From the NCBI RefSeq assembly GCF_003417535.1, contig NZ_QVLS01000002.1, forward strand, positions 186,001-250,000: a stretch of DNA of 64,000 bases, read 5' to 3'. The stretch comes from Hydrogenophaga borbori (GTDB lineage: Bacteria > Pseudomonadota > Gammaproteobacteria > Burkholderiales > Burkholderiaceae_C). The position numbers and the translations under genes are program-made. The notes beneath the pieces are model-generated. The model was not told the DNA's origin. It did no database searches and worked only from the letters and a program-made list of their open reading frames with translations. This document shows positions 26,318-36,175 of this stretch, in pieces; the stretch's first letter is position 1, and each line of letters opens with the position of its first letter.

Positions 26318-27306
26318 TCGAGTTTGATGCCAGCGGTGCGGATCACCTTGGCCCACTTGGTGGTTTCGGACTTGATGTAGTCACCGAAGGCCTTGGGCGT
26401 GGTCGGCGCGGGTTCCACGCCCAGGCCGCGGATGGTGGCCTGCGTGGCGGGGTCGTTGAGCGCCTCGACCAGGGCCGCGTTGAGCTTGTTGACGATGGCG
26501 TCGGGCGTGGCCGCGGGCGCGACGATGCCGAACCAGCCCACCGATTCGTAGCCCGCCAGACCGGCCTCGGCCACGGTGGGCACGTCGGGCAGGGCGGGCA
26601 CGCGCTTGTCGCTGGTGACCGAGAAGGCCTGCAGCTTGCCGGCGCGGATGTGCGGCAGCGCGGCGGGCAGGTCGGTCACGGCCAGCGGGATCTGGCCCGC
26701 CAGCGCATCCACGGCAGCGGGGCCGGAGCCGCGGTAGGCCACCTGCACGATCTTCGTGCCCGCCATCTGGTCGAACAACGAGGCCGTGAGGTGCATGGCC
26801 GTTCCGTTGCCGCCGTGGCCGATGGTCAGCTTGCTCGGGTCGCGCTTGGCCAGGGCGATCAGCTCGGCCTGCGTGCGCACGCCCACCGACGGGTGGCCCA
26901 CGAACACGAAGGGGATGGCCGCGACCAGCGAGACCGGTTTGAAGTCCTTCACCGGGTCGTAGGGCATTTGCGGGTAGAGGCTGACGTTGGCCGACAGCGC
27001 GCCGGCCGCGCCCAGGCCCACCGTGTGGCCATCGGGCTCGGCCTTGGCCACGGCGGTCAGGCCGATGTTGCCGCCCGCGCCAGGGCGGTTCTCGATCACC
27101 AGCGGCTGGCCCAGCTTCTCGCTCACGCGCGGGCCGATGGCGCGCACGATGGCGTCGGCGCTGCCGCCGGGCGGGAAGGTCACGATCACGCGGATGGGCT
27201 TGGTGGGCCAGGCGGCCTCGTTGGCCAGCGCGGGGGCGGCGAGCGCGAGCAGGGCGCTGGCGCCAAGGGCGGCGCCCAGCGCGCGCCGGAGGGCGGAAGG
27301 CTTCAT
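26314..27306 (-). CDS. Bug-family (TctC-like) periplasmic solute receptor
   Basis: A 330-residue periplasmic receptor with a signal peptide ending ALAAPALA. The Bug opening (WPTKPIRVIVTFPPGGSAD) and the ENRPGAGGNIG motif near residues 70-80 are both typical. No tctA/tctB genes adjoin it; such orphan receptors are abundant in Burkholderiales and either borrow a shared permease or act in sensing. It is the first gene of a two-gene operon with the FAD monooxygenase and lies opposite a LysR regulator. The ligand may be the monooxygenase substrate (inference). Confidence 0.9.
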   Translation of the reverse strand: MKPSALRRALGAALGASALLALAAPALANEAAWPTKPIRVIVTFPPGGSADAIVRAIGPRVSEKLGQPLVIENRPGAGGNIGLTAVAKAEPDGHTVGLGAAGALSANVSLYPQMPYDPVKDFKPVSLVAAIPFVFVGHPSVGVRTQAELIALAKRDPSKLTIGHGGNGTAMHLTASLFDQMAGTKIVQVAYRGSGPAAVDALAGQIPLAVTDLPAALPHIRAGKLQAFSVTSDKRVPALPDVPTVAEAGLAGYESVGWFGIVAPAATPDAIVNKLNAALVEALNDPATQATIRGLGVEPAPTTPKAFGDYIKSETTKWAKVIRTAGIKLE

Positions 27307-27362
27307 TGACTTGTCTCCTGTTTCTGGTGGTGCTTGTCCGCCCGCGATTCAACCCGCTCCCG

Positions 27363-27415
27363 ATTCATGCGTAAAGTAAAACTTATCGAACCATTTATTA
27401 TTCGAACTCATGAAT
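27363..27415. promoter_or_regulatory. AT-rich divergent promoter/operator between the Bug-monooxygenase operon and the LysR gene
   Basis: An unusually AT-rich stretch bounded by ATTCATG (27363-27369) and its inverse CATGAAT (27409-27415). It contains two similar blocks, TTATCGAAC and TTATTCGAAC, spaced about 15 bp. This is where a LysR-type regulator that controls its divergent neighbour normally binds; the specific site is inference. Confidence 0.55.
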
Positions 27416-28318
27416 ATGGACGCCCGCTTCATCCCCAGCATGCGCCAGTTGCGCGCCTTCGCTGCGGTTTTCCACCTGCGCAAGGTGAGCGCGGCGGCCG
27501 AGCAGCTGTCGGTCACGCAGTCGGCGGTGAGCCTGTCGCTGCGGCAGCTGGAAGAGGGCCTGGGCGCGCGCCTGTTCGACCGCACCACCCGCACGCTGCA
27601 GCCCACGCAGGCCGCGCTCGAGGCCATCGTGCTGGCCGAGCGCATCCTGCGCGACGCGGAGGCCCTGGGCGCGGGCACGCTGGAGCTGTCGCAGCTGCGG
27701 CGCGGGCGCGTGAGCGTGGCCGTCACGCCCACGCTGGCCGAGCTGCTGCTGCCGGCGGCCGTGGTGCGTTTTCGCGAGCGCCACCCGGGCATCCACGTCG
27801 ATATCAACGACTGCGCGCCCGACCAGTTCGTCTCGCGCGTGGTGGGCGAGCAGGTGGACTTCGGCATCGGTGTGCCCGAGCAGGCCGGCGCCGACGTGGA
27901 CACCGACACCCTGGTGCGCGACCACCTGGCGGTGGTCTGCCCGGCGGGCCATGCGCTGGCGGGCCGCTCGCGCCTGCGCTGGGCCGACCTGGACGGCCAC
28001 CCGGTGATCACCGTGCGCCCGGGCTACGGCGTGCGCCCGCTGATCGACGCCAGCGCCGCGCGCGCGGGCGTGCGGCTGCGCGTGGTGCACGAGGTGACTT
28101 TCCTCTCCACCGCGCTGTGGATGACGCGCGCCGGCATGGCGATCGCCATCATGCCGGCGGCGTATGCGCGCGCGGCGCGGCCACAAGAACTGGCGGTGCT
28201 GCCGCTGAGCGCGCCGCGCGTCTCGCGCGACATCTGCATCGTGACCAAGCGCGGGCGCGCGCTGTCGCTGACGGCGCAGGCGCTGGTGCGCGAGGTTCGA
28301 GCGGCGCTGCGGGCCTAG
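27410..28318 (+). CDS. LysR-family transcriptional regulator
   Basis: A 302-residue LysR-type regulator. The N-terminal winged helix-turn-helix (about residues 11-70) reads LRAFAAVFHLRKVSAAAEQL, then LSVTQSAVSLSLRQLEEGLG. The effector-binding domain starts near RVSVAVTPTLAELLLP. It is divergent from the Bug receptor-monooxygenase operon and most likely controls it in response to the aromatic substrate or a metabolite. Two ATGs, at 27410 and 27416, are equally possible starts and neither has a good ribosome-binding sequence. Confidence 0.92.
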   Translation: MNMDARFIPSMRQLRAFAAVFHLRKVSAAAEQLSVTQSAVSLSLRQLEEGLGARLFDRTTRTLQPTQAALEAIVLAERILRDAEALGAGTLELSQLRRGRVSVAVTPTLAELLLPAAVVRFRERHPGIHVDINDCAPDQFVSRVVGEQVDFGIGVPEQAGADVDTDTLVRDHLAVVCPAGHALAGRSRLRWADLDGHPVITVRPGYGVRPLIDASAARAGVRLRVVHEVTFLSTALWMTRAGMAIAIMPAAYARAARPQELAVLPLSAPRVSRDICIVTKRGRALSLTAQALVREVRAALRA

Positions 28319-28356
28319 CGAGCCGCGCCGGTCGAGGCCGGTGCGGACGCCAGGCC

Positions 28357-29577
28357 TCAGCGCTCGCGCACGCGCTGTCCCTCGCGCACCCCGTTGCCCG
28401 GGTACAGCACCACCCGCTCGCCAGCGCGCAGCCCGTCGGTGGCGACGGCCTGCTCGGTGCCGCGCGGCCCCAGGGTGAGGGCGCGCGCCCGCGCCCGCCC
28501 GTCCCCGTCCACCACGAAAACCTGCCAGCCGGTTGGTGTGCGCACCAGGGCCGCGTTCGGCACCAGCAGCGCGTCGGCCTGCGCCAGCGTCACGATGCGG
28601 GCCTCCACGCGGTAGCCCTCGCCCAGCGGCAACCGGTCGGGCCAGGGAGCGGCCGGCTCCACGTGCACGTTGACGCGCTGCTCCTCGATGCCGAGCGCGG
28701 ACACCTTGGTGAACGCCACCGGCTCCACGCGCGTGACGCGCCCCGGCAAGGCCGGCAGGCCGCTGCCCGCCTGCAGCGTGACCGCCGCGCCCGGCGGCAC
28801 GCGCGCCGCATCCCCCGACAGCAGGTCCACGATGGCTTCCAGCCGCGTGGTGTCGCCCAGCTCCATCAGGGCCTGCCCTGCGCCCACCGGGCCCGCGCTG
28901 TCGCGGTGCACCGCGATCACGCGGCCCGCGATCGGGCTGCGCAGCGTCCACAGGCCCTCGCTGGCCTCGCCGCCGCCGTCGGCGCGCGCCAGCGCCGCGC
29001 GCGCCTCGCTCAGGCCATGCGCCGCCACGCGCTGCTCGGCCTGCGCGCCGGCCAGGGCCTGGCGCGCCGCGGTGAGGTTGAGCTGCGCCTGTTCGCGCGC
29101 CGACGGCGCCACGAACTGCGCGCGCGCCAGTTCCTCGCTGCGCCGCGCGTCCAGCTCGGCCTGCGCCAGCGCGGCCTGCGCGCGCGCGGCCTGCGCCCGT
29201 GTGGCCGCCAGCGCGGCCTCGGCGCTGCCGACGCGCTGGCGCAAGACCTCGCGCGTGCGGCTGTCGATCATCGATGGCGCCGCGGGCCGCAGCACCGCCA
29301 GCGGCTCGCCCTCGGCGACGGTGTCGCCCACCTTCAGGCCGGGCCGCAGCAGTTCGCCGGCGGTGGGCGCCGCCACGGTGTAGCGCTGCAGCAGCCGCAG
29401 CACGCCGTCCTCCTCGATGGATTGCTCGAAGTCGCCGCGCTGCACCGTGGCGATCTCCACCGGCAAGGCCGCGGGCCGCAGGGCCCAGACGAGCAGGGCG
29501 GCGATGGCCAGGGCCGCGGCCGTGGCGGCGGCGATCAGGCGCACGCGGCGCCTGGGTGGGGTCTTGTCGTCGTTCAT
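28357..29577 (-). CDS. HlyD-type periplasmic adaptor (membrane fusion protein) of an ABC exporter
   Basis: A 406-residue adaptor. An N-terminal membrane anchor (about residues 12-33) is followed by half a biotinyl-lipoyl domain (YTVAAPTAGELLRPGLKVGD), a long Ala/Arg/Gln-rich helical hairpin (about 115-205) and the second lipoyl half (LRSPIAGRVIAVHRDSAGPV). A beta-barrel completes it. It would link the inner-membrane ABC permease to the cell envelope in a MacA- or DevB-like system. It overlaps the permease gene by 4 bp (ATGA) and is last in the operon. No outer-membrane TolC-type gene is nearby. Confidence 0.88.
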   Translation of the reverse strand: MNDDKTPPRRRVRLIAAATAAALAIAALLVWALRPAALPVEIATVQRGDFEQSIEEDGVLRLLQRYTVAAPTAGELLRPGLKVGDTVAEGEPLAVLRPAAPSMIDSRTREVLRQRVGSAEAALAATRAQAARAQAALAQAELDARRSEELARAQFVAPSAREQAQLNLTAARQALAGAQAEQRVAAHGLSEARAALARADGGGEASEGLWTLRSPIAGRVIAVHRDSAGPVGAGQALMELGDTTRLEAIVDLLSGDAARVPPGAAVTLQAGSGLPALPGRVTRVEPVAFTKVSALGIEEQRVNVHVEPAAPWPDRLPLGEGYRVEARIVTLAQADALLVPNAALVRTPTGWQVFVVDGDGRARARALTLGPRGTEQAVATDGLRAGERVVLYPGNGVREGQRVRER

Positions 29578-31940
29578 TCGCGCACCTTCAGAACAGCCAC
29601 CAGGTCGAGCCGGTCGACGTGGCGGCGCACGAGCAGGGCACTGGCCGCGCCAGCGGCCAGCACGATGAGCGCCGCCCACGCGTAGGTGGACGGCGCGATG
29701 ACCACGGGAAAATCGATGTTGTCCGATGACATGAGGCGCATGAGCAGGCCGGCCAGGGCGCGCCCCGCGAGCAGGCCCAGCGGCAGCGCCAGCAGCAGCT
29801 CCACGGCGAGCTGGCCCAGCAGCAGCACCGAGACCTCGGCGCGCGTCATGCCCAACACGCGCAGGCTGGCCAGGTCCCAGGCGCGTTCGGACAGCGCGAT
29901 GCGCGCGGCGTTGTAGGTGATGCCCACGGCCATGGCAATGGCGAACAGCGTGAGGATGGCGCTGAAGGCCCCCATGTTGTGCTGGGTGCGCTCGTCGAAG
30001 GTCTGTTGGACCGATCGCTTGTCGAACACCCCGCCGATCGAGGGCGCTGCCTTCACGGCCGACCAGAACGCCGGCATCGAGGCCGGGTCCACCTGCAGCA
30101 CGGCTTGCGACAGGCCCGCGCCATCGCGCGTGAGGCCCTGCAGGGTGGACAGGCGCATGTAGGCCTGCTGACCCATGAGGGCGTGCACCTCGGCCACCAC
30201 GGGCAGGTCGATCCGGCGCCGGTGGCCGGTACGGAACACCACCGTCACGGTGTCGCCCACGCGCGCGTCCAGCGCGCGCGCGAGCAGGTGCGACAGCACG
30301 AGGCCTTCGTCGGGCAGTTCCACCGCGCCGAGCGGATCGTCCACCACGCGCATCAGCCGCGCCCCCGGCGGCATGCCGGCGAGGCTGGCGTCTTTCCAGC
30401 GCGCGCCGTGGTGCACGCGCACGGCCTCGTTGCGGTAGCCCTCGGCCTGCAGCACGCCGGGCAGGCGGCGCAACTCGTGCAACACGCCCTCGGGCGCGCG
30501 CGGCTCGAACTGCAGCGCCACGTTGCCGGGCTGCACCTGGCGGAACTGCACGTCCACGATGTGGGCGATGGCGTCGAGCCAGAAGGCGCCCGAGATCTGC
30601 AGCGCCATGGCCATGGCCACGCCGCCGATGGTGAAGGCGGTGCGCCAGGGCCGGTGCTGCACATCGCGCAGCACCAGCAGCGGCGCGGCGCGCACGCGCC
30701 GGCCCGCCAGGCGTTCCAGCAGCGTGCGCCGGTAGTGCGGGGGGGCCGGTGGCAGCATGGCCTGGGCCGGGCGCAGCCGCACCACGGCGCGGATCGAGGC
30801 CCAGGTGCCCAGGCCCGCCGCCAGCAGCGACAGCAGCACCGACACGCCCACGGCGGCGGTCGTGGTGCGGTAGGCCAGGGCATCGAATCGGAACACCGGC
30901 TCGTACAGGCCCAGCATGAGCCGGCCGATGACGGCGCTGAGCAGCAGCCCGCCGAGCACGCCCAGGCCGGCCACCACCAGCGCCAGCTGCAGGTAGTGCC
31001 CGCCGATGACCGCGTCGTCGTAGCCCAGGGCCTTGAGCGCGGCGATCTGCGGGCGCTGCGTGGCCACCTGGCGCGCCAGCACGCCGTTGAGGATGAACAT
31101 CGCCACGCCGAGAAAGATGGCGGGCAGCACCGTGCCCATCACGCGCAGCTGGTCGAGTTCGTCGTCCACCACGCGCGCCGAGAGCTGGTCGGCGCGCGCC
31201 ACCGCGCCCAGCGAGCCATAGGGCTCGAGCAGGCGGTCCAGCGCGTCGATGACGGCTTCGCTGGAGGCACCGGTGTCCAGCCGCAGCGCCGCCTGGTTGA
31301 AGGCGCCTTGCAGGTCCAGCAGCTCGCCCAGGCGGCGCGCGTCGGTCCACCAGATGCCGAAGCTGCGTTCGTCGGGCGCGGCGCCGCCGGAGGCGAACAC
31401 GTACTCGGGCGAGATCGCCAGGCCGACGATGCGCACCGTCTGCTGCCGGCCGTTGAGCACGGCCCGCGCACTGTCGCCGGGCTTGAGGCCGCGCGCCTTG
31501 GCGAAGGCCTCGCTCACCAATGCCTCCAGGGTGGTGCCCGCCTCGGGCCAGCGCCCCTCGCGCAGACGCAGGGCATTGAGTCCCTGTTCGCCGCGCTGCA
31601 CGCGCGCCAGGTCCAGGGCCACGAAGCGGCCCGTCACGGGCGGGCCGGGGTCGCCCAGGTCGACGCGCGCGTCGAAGGCCAGGCCGGTCTTCACCTCGGC
31701 CACGCCGGGCAGGGCGGCGATGCGCTCGCGCAGCGCCAGCGGCGCGCGCTTGAGCGCGACGAACACGTCGGCCAGGCGGTGGCTGGCGTAGAACCGGTCG
31801 CGCGCGTCGAGCAGGGACGCGTGCACCGAGAACAGGCCGACGAAGCCGCCCACGCCGATGGCCACGACCATGGCGATGGTCAGCACCTGGGCGCGCAGGC
31901 GCCACAGGTCGCGGCCCAGCTTGATGGTCAGCGCGCGCAT
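29574..31940 (-). CDS. ABC exporter permease with two FtsX-type domains
   Basis: A 788-residue permease. One N-terminal transmembrane helix (about 19-39) precedes a large periplasmic domain. A first FtsX-like membrane block (about 258-420) contains the coupling sequence RPQIAALKALGYDDA. A second periplasmic domain and a C-terminal FtsX block (about 660-780, with WDLASLRVLGMTRAEV) follow. This duplicated layout matches LolE/YtrF-type or DevC-type exporters of lipids, peptides or drugs. Upstream in-frame codons run into the ATPase gene end. The ATG used follows GAGG at a reasonable distance. Confidence 0.88.
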   Translation of the reverse strand: MRALTIKLGRDLWRLRAQVLTIAMVVAIGVGGFVGLFSVHASLLDARDRFYASHRLADVFVALKRAPLALRERIAALPGVAEVKTGLAFDARVDLGDPGPPVTGRFVALDLARVQRGEQGLNALRLREGRWPEAGTTLEALVSEAFAKARGLKPGDSARAVLNGRQQTVRIVGLAISPEYVFASGGAAPDERSFGIWWTDARRLGELLDLQGAFNQAALRLDTGASSEAVIDALDRLLEPYGSLGAVARADQLSARVVDDELDQLRVMGTVLPAIFLGVAMFILNGVLARQVATQRPQIAALKALGYDDAVIGGHYLQLALVVAGLGVLGGLLLSAVIGRLMLGLYEPVFRFDALAYRTTTAAVGVSVLLSLLAAGLGTWASIRAVVRLRPAQAMLPPAPPHYRRTLLERLAGRRVRAAPLLVLRDVQHRPWRTAFTIGGVAMAMALQISGAFWLDAIAHIVDVQFRQVQPGNVALQFEPRAPEGVLHELRRLPGVLQAEGYRNEAVRVHHGARWKDASLAGMPPGARLMRVVDDPLGAVELPDEGLVLSHLLARALDARVGDTVTVVFRTGHRRRIDLPVVAEVHALMGQQAYMRLSTLQGLTRDGAGLSQAVLQVDPASMPAFWSAVKAAPSIGGVFDKRSVQQTFDERTQHNMGAFSAILTLFAIAMAVGITYNAARIALSERAWDLASLRVLGMTRAEVSVLLLGQLAVELLLALPLGLLAGRALAGLLMRLMSSDNIDFPVVIAPSTYAWAALIVLAAGAASALLVRRHVDRLDLVAVLKVRE

Positions 31941-31957
31941 GGTCCTGGCCTCGCTGC

Positions 31958-32680
<723 letters not shown>

Positions 32681-32713
32681 GCCGGGGATTGCAGCATGGG
32701 GGCGGCCCCGGCC

Positions 32714-32731
32714 GCTTGACGAACGTCAAGC
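32714..32731. promoter_or_regulatory. 18-bp perfect palindrome (FNR/CRP-like box) between the ABC exporter and fumC
   Basis: GCTTGACGAACGTCAAGC has perfect 8-bp arms around an AA centre. Its core, TTGAC-N4-GTCAA, resembles the TTGAT-N4-ATCAA box of FNR/CRP-family regulators. It lies 34 bp before the ATPase start codon and 103 bp before fumC, so it could serve either gene. The regulator is inferred only from the motif shape. Confidence 0.55.
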
Positions 32732-32834
32732 GCGGGCCTCAAGCTGGCGGATCGGGGACGGATGGGCACACCGCTTGCCGCTCGCCCGACGGCCGCCGTA
32801 CGGCCACACGGCCACCCGACGTCAGGAACACGCC

Positions 32835-34193
32835 ATGAACCCACCTTCGCCTTCGCCCCGCACCGAACACGATGCCTGGGGCGAGATCCAGATCCCCGCC
32901 GACGCGCCCTGGGGCGCACAGACGCAGCGGGCCATCGGTCACTTTGCCATTTCCACCGAGAAGATGCCGCCTGAGCTGCTGCACGCGCTGGCACTCACCA
33001 AGCGCTGCGCGGCGCGCGTGAACGCGGCCCTGGGCACGCTGGAGCGGCCCGTGGCCGACGCCATCGCGCAGGCCGCCGCCGAGGTGGTGGACGGCCGCTG
33101 GCCCGATGCCTTTCCGCTGTCGCTCTGGCAGAGCGGCTCGGGCACCCAGAGCAACATGAACATGAACGAGGTGATCGCGCGCCGCGCCTCGGCGCTGCTG
33201 GGCCGGCCGGTGCACCCGAACGATGAGGTCAACCTCGGCCAGTCGTCCAACGACACCATTCCCACCGCCATCCACCTGGCGGCGCTGCTGGGCGTGGAAC
33301 GCGCCTTGCAACCGGCGCTGCGCACCCTGCGCGGCACGCTCGCCGCCAAGGCCGAGGGCGTGCGCGATGTGATGAAGACGGGCCGCACCCACCTGCAGAA
33401 CGCGCTGCCGCTCACGCTGGCCGACGAGCTGCTGGCCTGGGTGGCGCAGCTCGATCAGGCCGGGGCCGCGCTGGCGCCGGCGCTGCGCGCGGTGCAGGGC
33501 CTGGCCATCGGTGGCACGGCGGTGGGCAGCGGCGCCAACGCCCACCCCGACTTCGGCCCGCGCATGGCCGAGGCCTTGAGCGAGGCCACCGGCCTGCCGC
33601 TGCGCCGCGCCGACAACCCCTACGCGGCCCAGGCCGCGCACGACGCGCTGCTGCAGCTGCACGGCGCGTTGCGGGGGCTGGCGCTGGCGCTGTGCAAGAT
33701 CGCCGACGACCTGCGCTGGGAGGCCAGCCCGGGGCTGGGTGAATGGCGGCTGCCGGCCAATGAGCCCGGCAGCTCCATCATGCCGGGCAAGGTCAACCCC
33801 ACGCAGTGCGAATCGCTGCTCATGGTGTGCGCGCAGGTGATGGGCAATGACGTGAGCATCGGCATTGGCGCCACGCTGGGGCAGTTCCAGATGCACGCCG
33901 CCAAGCCGCTGCTGGCGCACAACCTGCTGCAGAGCATCCGCCTGCTGGCCGATGGCATGCGCAGCTTCGAGGAACATGCCGTGCGCGGCATGGAGCCCGA
34001 TCGCGAGCGCATCGCGGCCACGCTGTCGCCCGCGATGCTGCAGGCCACGCTATTGGCCAAGCGCATCGGGCACGAGGAAGCGGCGGTGTTGTACCGCGAG
34101 GTCCAGGCCTCGGGGAGACCGCTGCGCGAGCTGGTGCTCGAACGTGGGCTGGCCAGCGCGGAGCAGTTCGATGCCTGGGTGAAGGGGGGGTGA
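32835..34193 (+). CDS. fumC: Class II fumarate hydratase
   Basis: A 452-residue member of the fumarase/aspartase family that converts fumarate to L-malate in the citric acid cycle. Seen: the opening RTEHDAWGEIQIPADAPWGAQ, the substrate motif SGTQSNMNMNEVI and the family signature GSSIMPGKVNPTQCE (about residues 315-329). The motif usually read as GRTHLQDATP is GRTHLQNALP here, a small departure from typical FumC. It is monocistronic and faces pcaF, with a large imperfect hairpin region between them. Confidence 0.88.
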   Translation: MNPPSPSPRTEHDAWGEIQIPADAPWGAQTQRAIGHFAISTEKMPPELLHALALTKRCAARVNAALGTLERPVADAIAQAAAEVVDGRWPDAFPLSLWQSGSGTQSNMNMNEVIARRASALLGRPVHPNDEVNLGQSSNDTIPTAIHLAALLGVERALQPALRTLRGTLAAKAEGVRDVMKTGRTHLQNALPLTLADELLAWVAQLDQAGAALAPALRAVQGLAIGGTAVGSGANAHPDFGPRMAEALSEATGLPLRRADNPYAAQAAHDALLQLHGALRGLALALCKIADDLRWEASPGLGEWRLPANEPGSSIMPGKVNPTQCESLLMVCAQVMGNDVSIGIGATLGQFQMHAAKPLLAHNLLQSIRLLADGMRSFEEHAVRGMEPDRERIAATLSPAMLQATLLAKRIGHEEAAVLYREVQASGRPLRELVLERGLASAEQFDAWVKGG

Positions 34194-34199
34194 GCCAAG

Positions 34200-34270
34200 G
34201 GCCGGGGCGGGCCAGCGTTGCAAGCCGACGACCGGGTTGATGGCCGAGTGCCGGGTGCTTCGCCCCGGCC
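34200..34270. terminator. Possible bidirectional terminator between fumC and pcaF
   Basis: GGCCGGGGCG (34200-34209) and CGCCCCGGCC (34261-34270) form a perfect 10-bp inverted repeat around about 50 nt. It lies between the convergent fumC and pcaF stops. There is no T tract and the loop is long, so a terminator role is only suggestive. Confidence 0.3.
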
Positions 34271-34283
34271 AGCCCCGCAGCGC

Positions 34284-35492
34284 TCAAACCCGCTCGACGA
34301 TCACCGCGATGCCTTGCCCCACGCCGATGCACATGGTGCACAGCGCGTAGCGCCCACCCGTGGCGTGCAGGCGGTTGACGGCCGTGGTGGCCAGGCGCGC
34401 GCCGCTGGCGCCCAGCGGGTGGCCCAGGGCGATGGCCCCGCCCCAGGCGTTCACGCGCGCATCGTCGTCCTTCAGGCCGAGCAAACGCAACACCGCCAGG
34501 CCCTGGGCCGCGAAGGCCTCGTTGAGCTCGATCACGTCCATCTGCTCCAGCGTGAGGCCGGTGAGCGCGAGCACCTTCTCGCTGGCCGGCGCGGGGCCGA
34601 TGCCCATCACGCGCGGCGCCACGCCGGCCGTGGCCATGCCGACCACACGCGCCTTGGGCGTGAGGCCATGCTTGGACGCGCTCGCCTCATCGGCCAGCAG
34701 CAGGGCGCAGGCGCCGTCGTTCACGCCGCTGGCGTTGCCGGCGGTCACGCTGCCCTCGGGCTTGACCACGCCCTTGAGCTTGGCCAGCGCCTCCAGGCTG
34801 GTCTCGCGCGGGTGCTCGTCCTTGTCGACGATGACCGGGTCGCCTTTCTTCTGCGGGATGGTCACCGGCACGATCTCGCGCGCCAGGTGGCCGGCCTTCT
34901 GCGCGGCCACGGCCTTGAGCTGGCTGGCCAGGGCCATGCGGTCCTGGGCCTCGCGCTCGATCTTGTAATCCACCGCCACGTTCTCGGCCGTCTCGGGCAT
35001 GGAGTCCACGCCATACTGCCCCTTCATGAGCTTGTTGACGAAGCGCCAGCCGATGGTGGTGTCGTACACCGCATTGGCGCGGCTGAAGGCGCTCTCGGCC
35101 TTGGGCATGACGAAGGGCGCGCGGCTCATGCTCTCCACGCCGCCGGCGATCATCAGGCCCGCCTCGCCGGCCTTGATGGCGCGCGCCGCGCTGCCCACCG
35201 CGTCCAGGCCCGAGCCGCAGAGTCGGTTGATGGTGGCACCGGGCACCTCGATGGGCAGGCCCGCCAGCAGCGCGGCCATGCGCGCCACGTTGCGGTTGTC
35301 TTCGCCGGCCTGGTTGGCGCAGCCGTACAGCACGTCGACCACGGCGGCCCAGTCCACGGACGGGTTGCGCTCCATCAAGGCCTTGATGGGGATCGCACCG
35401 AGGTCGTCGGTGCGCACGCTGGACAGCGCGCCGCCGTAGCGGCCGAAGGGGGTGCGGATGGCGTCGCAGATGAAGGCTTGACGGGTGCTCAT
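34284..35492 (-). CDS. pcaF: 3-oxoadipyl-CoA thiolase
   Basis: A 402-residue thiolase. The acyl-accepting Cys92 is in NRLCGSGLDAVG, His358 in ALGHPLGASG, and the second catalytic Cys388 in CTMCIGVGQG. The sequence (DAIRTPFGRYGGALS) fits the PcaF/PaaJ branch. It cleaves 3-oxoadipyl-CoA with CoA to succinyl-CoA and acetyl-CoA, the last step of the 3-oxoadipate pathway for protocatechuate and catechol. It is the third gene of pcaIJF, 26 bp after pcaJ. Generic acetyl-CoA acetyltransferase is the alternative, but the gene order favours PcaF. Confidence 0.9.
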   Translation of the reverse strand: MSTRQAFICDAIRTPFGRYGGALSSVRTDDLGAIPIKALMERNPSVDWAAVVDVLYGCANQAGEDNRNVARMAALLAGLPIEVPGATINRLCGSGLDAVGSAARAIKAGEAGLMIAGGVESMSRAPFVMPKAESAFSRANAVYDTTIGWRFVNKLMKGQYGVDSMPETAENVAVDYKIEREAQDRMALASQLKAVAAQKAGHLAREIVPVTIPQKKGDPVIVDKDEHPRETSLEALAKLKGVVKPEGSVTAGNASGVNDGACALLLADEASASKHGLTPKARVVGMATAGVAPRVMGIGPAPASEKVLALTGLTLEQMDVIELNEAFAAQGLAVLRLLGLKDDDARVNAWGGAIALGHPLGASGARLATTAVNRLHATGGRYALCTMCIGVGQGIAVIVERV

Positions 35493-35518
35493 GGGTTCTC
35501 CGGAAGAAGTGAAGGGGT

Positions 35519-36175
35519 TCAGGCGGGCGTGGCCGGGGCGGCGATGGGCAGGCCCACGAGGCGCTGCAGTTCGTCGAGCGAGAGGCCCTCGACCGTGTCG
35601 ATCAGGCGCAGGCCCTGGGGCGTGCATTCGAGCGTGGCCAGGTCGCTGTAGATGCGCTTGACGCAGCCGATGCCGGTGAGCGGGTAGCTGCATTGCGGCA
35701 CCACCTTGCTCGTGCCTTGCTTGGTGAGCAGGTCCATCATCACCCAGGTCTGCTTGGCGCCGATGGCCAGGTCCATGGCGCCGCCCACGGCCGGGATGCT
35801 GCCGGGCTCGCCGGTGCTCCAGTTGGCCAGGTCGCCCGTGGCCGAGACCTGGAAGGCGCCGAGCACGCAGATGTCGAGGTGGCCGCCGCGCATCATGGCG
35901 AAGCTGTCGGCGTGGTGGAAGAAGGCGCCGCCGGGCAGCAGGCTCACGGGCTGCTTGCCGGCGTTGATGAGGTCGTAGTCCTCCTGGCCGCTGGCGGGCG
36001 CCGGGCCCATGCCGAGGATGCCGTTCTCGCTGTGCAGGATCACCTCGATGCCCGGTGGCAGGTGGTTGGCCACCAGCGTGGGCTGGCCGATGCCCAGGTT
36101 CACGTAAGCGCCGTCGTGGATGTCTTGCGCGACGCGCTTTGCGAGCGCGTCCTTGGTGCGTCGGGTGTAGCTCAT
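35519..36175 (-). CDS. pcaJ: 3-oxoadipate:succinyl-CoA transferase subunit B
   Basis: A 218-residue beta subunit of a class I CoA transferase. The catalytic glutamate motif SENG is visible (Glu50), in the context EVILHSENGILGMG, and LGIGQPTLV precedes it. With PcaI it moves CoA from succinyl-CoA to 3-oxoadipate. Its start codon overlaps the pcaI stop (ATGA). Acetoacetate-specific transferases have the same fold; the adjoining thiolase and IclR regulator make 3-oxoadipate the likelier substrate. Confidence 0.9.
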   Translation of the reverse strand: MSYTRRTKDALAKRVAQDIHDGAYVNLGIGQPTLVANHLPPGIEVILHSENGILGMGPAPASGQEDYDLINAGKQPVSLLPGGAFFHHADSFAMMRGGHLDICVLGAFQVSATGDLANWSTGEPGSIPAVGGAMDLAIGAKQTWVMMDLLTKQGTSKVVPQCSYPLTGIGCVKRIYSDLATLECTPQGLRLIDTVEGLSLDELQRLVGLPIAAPATPA

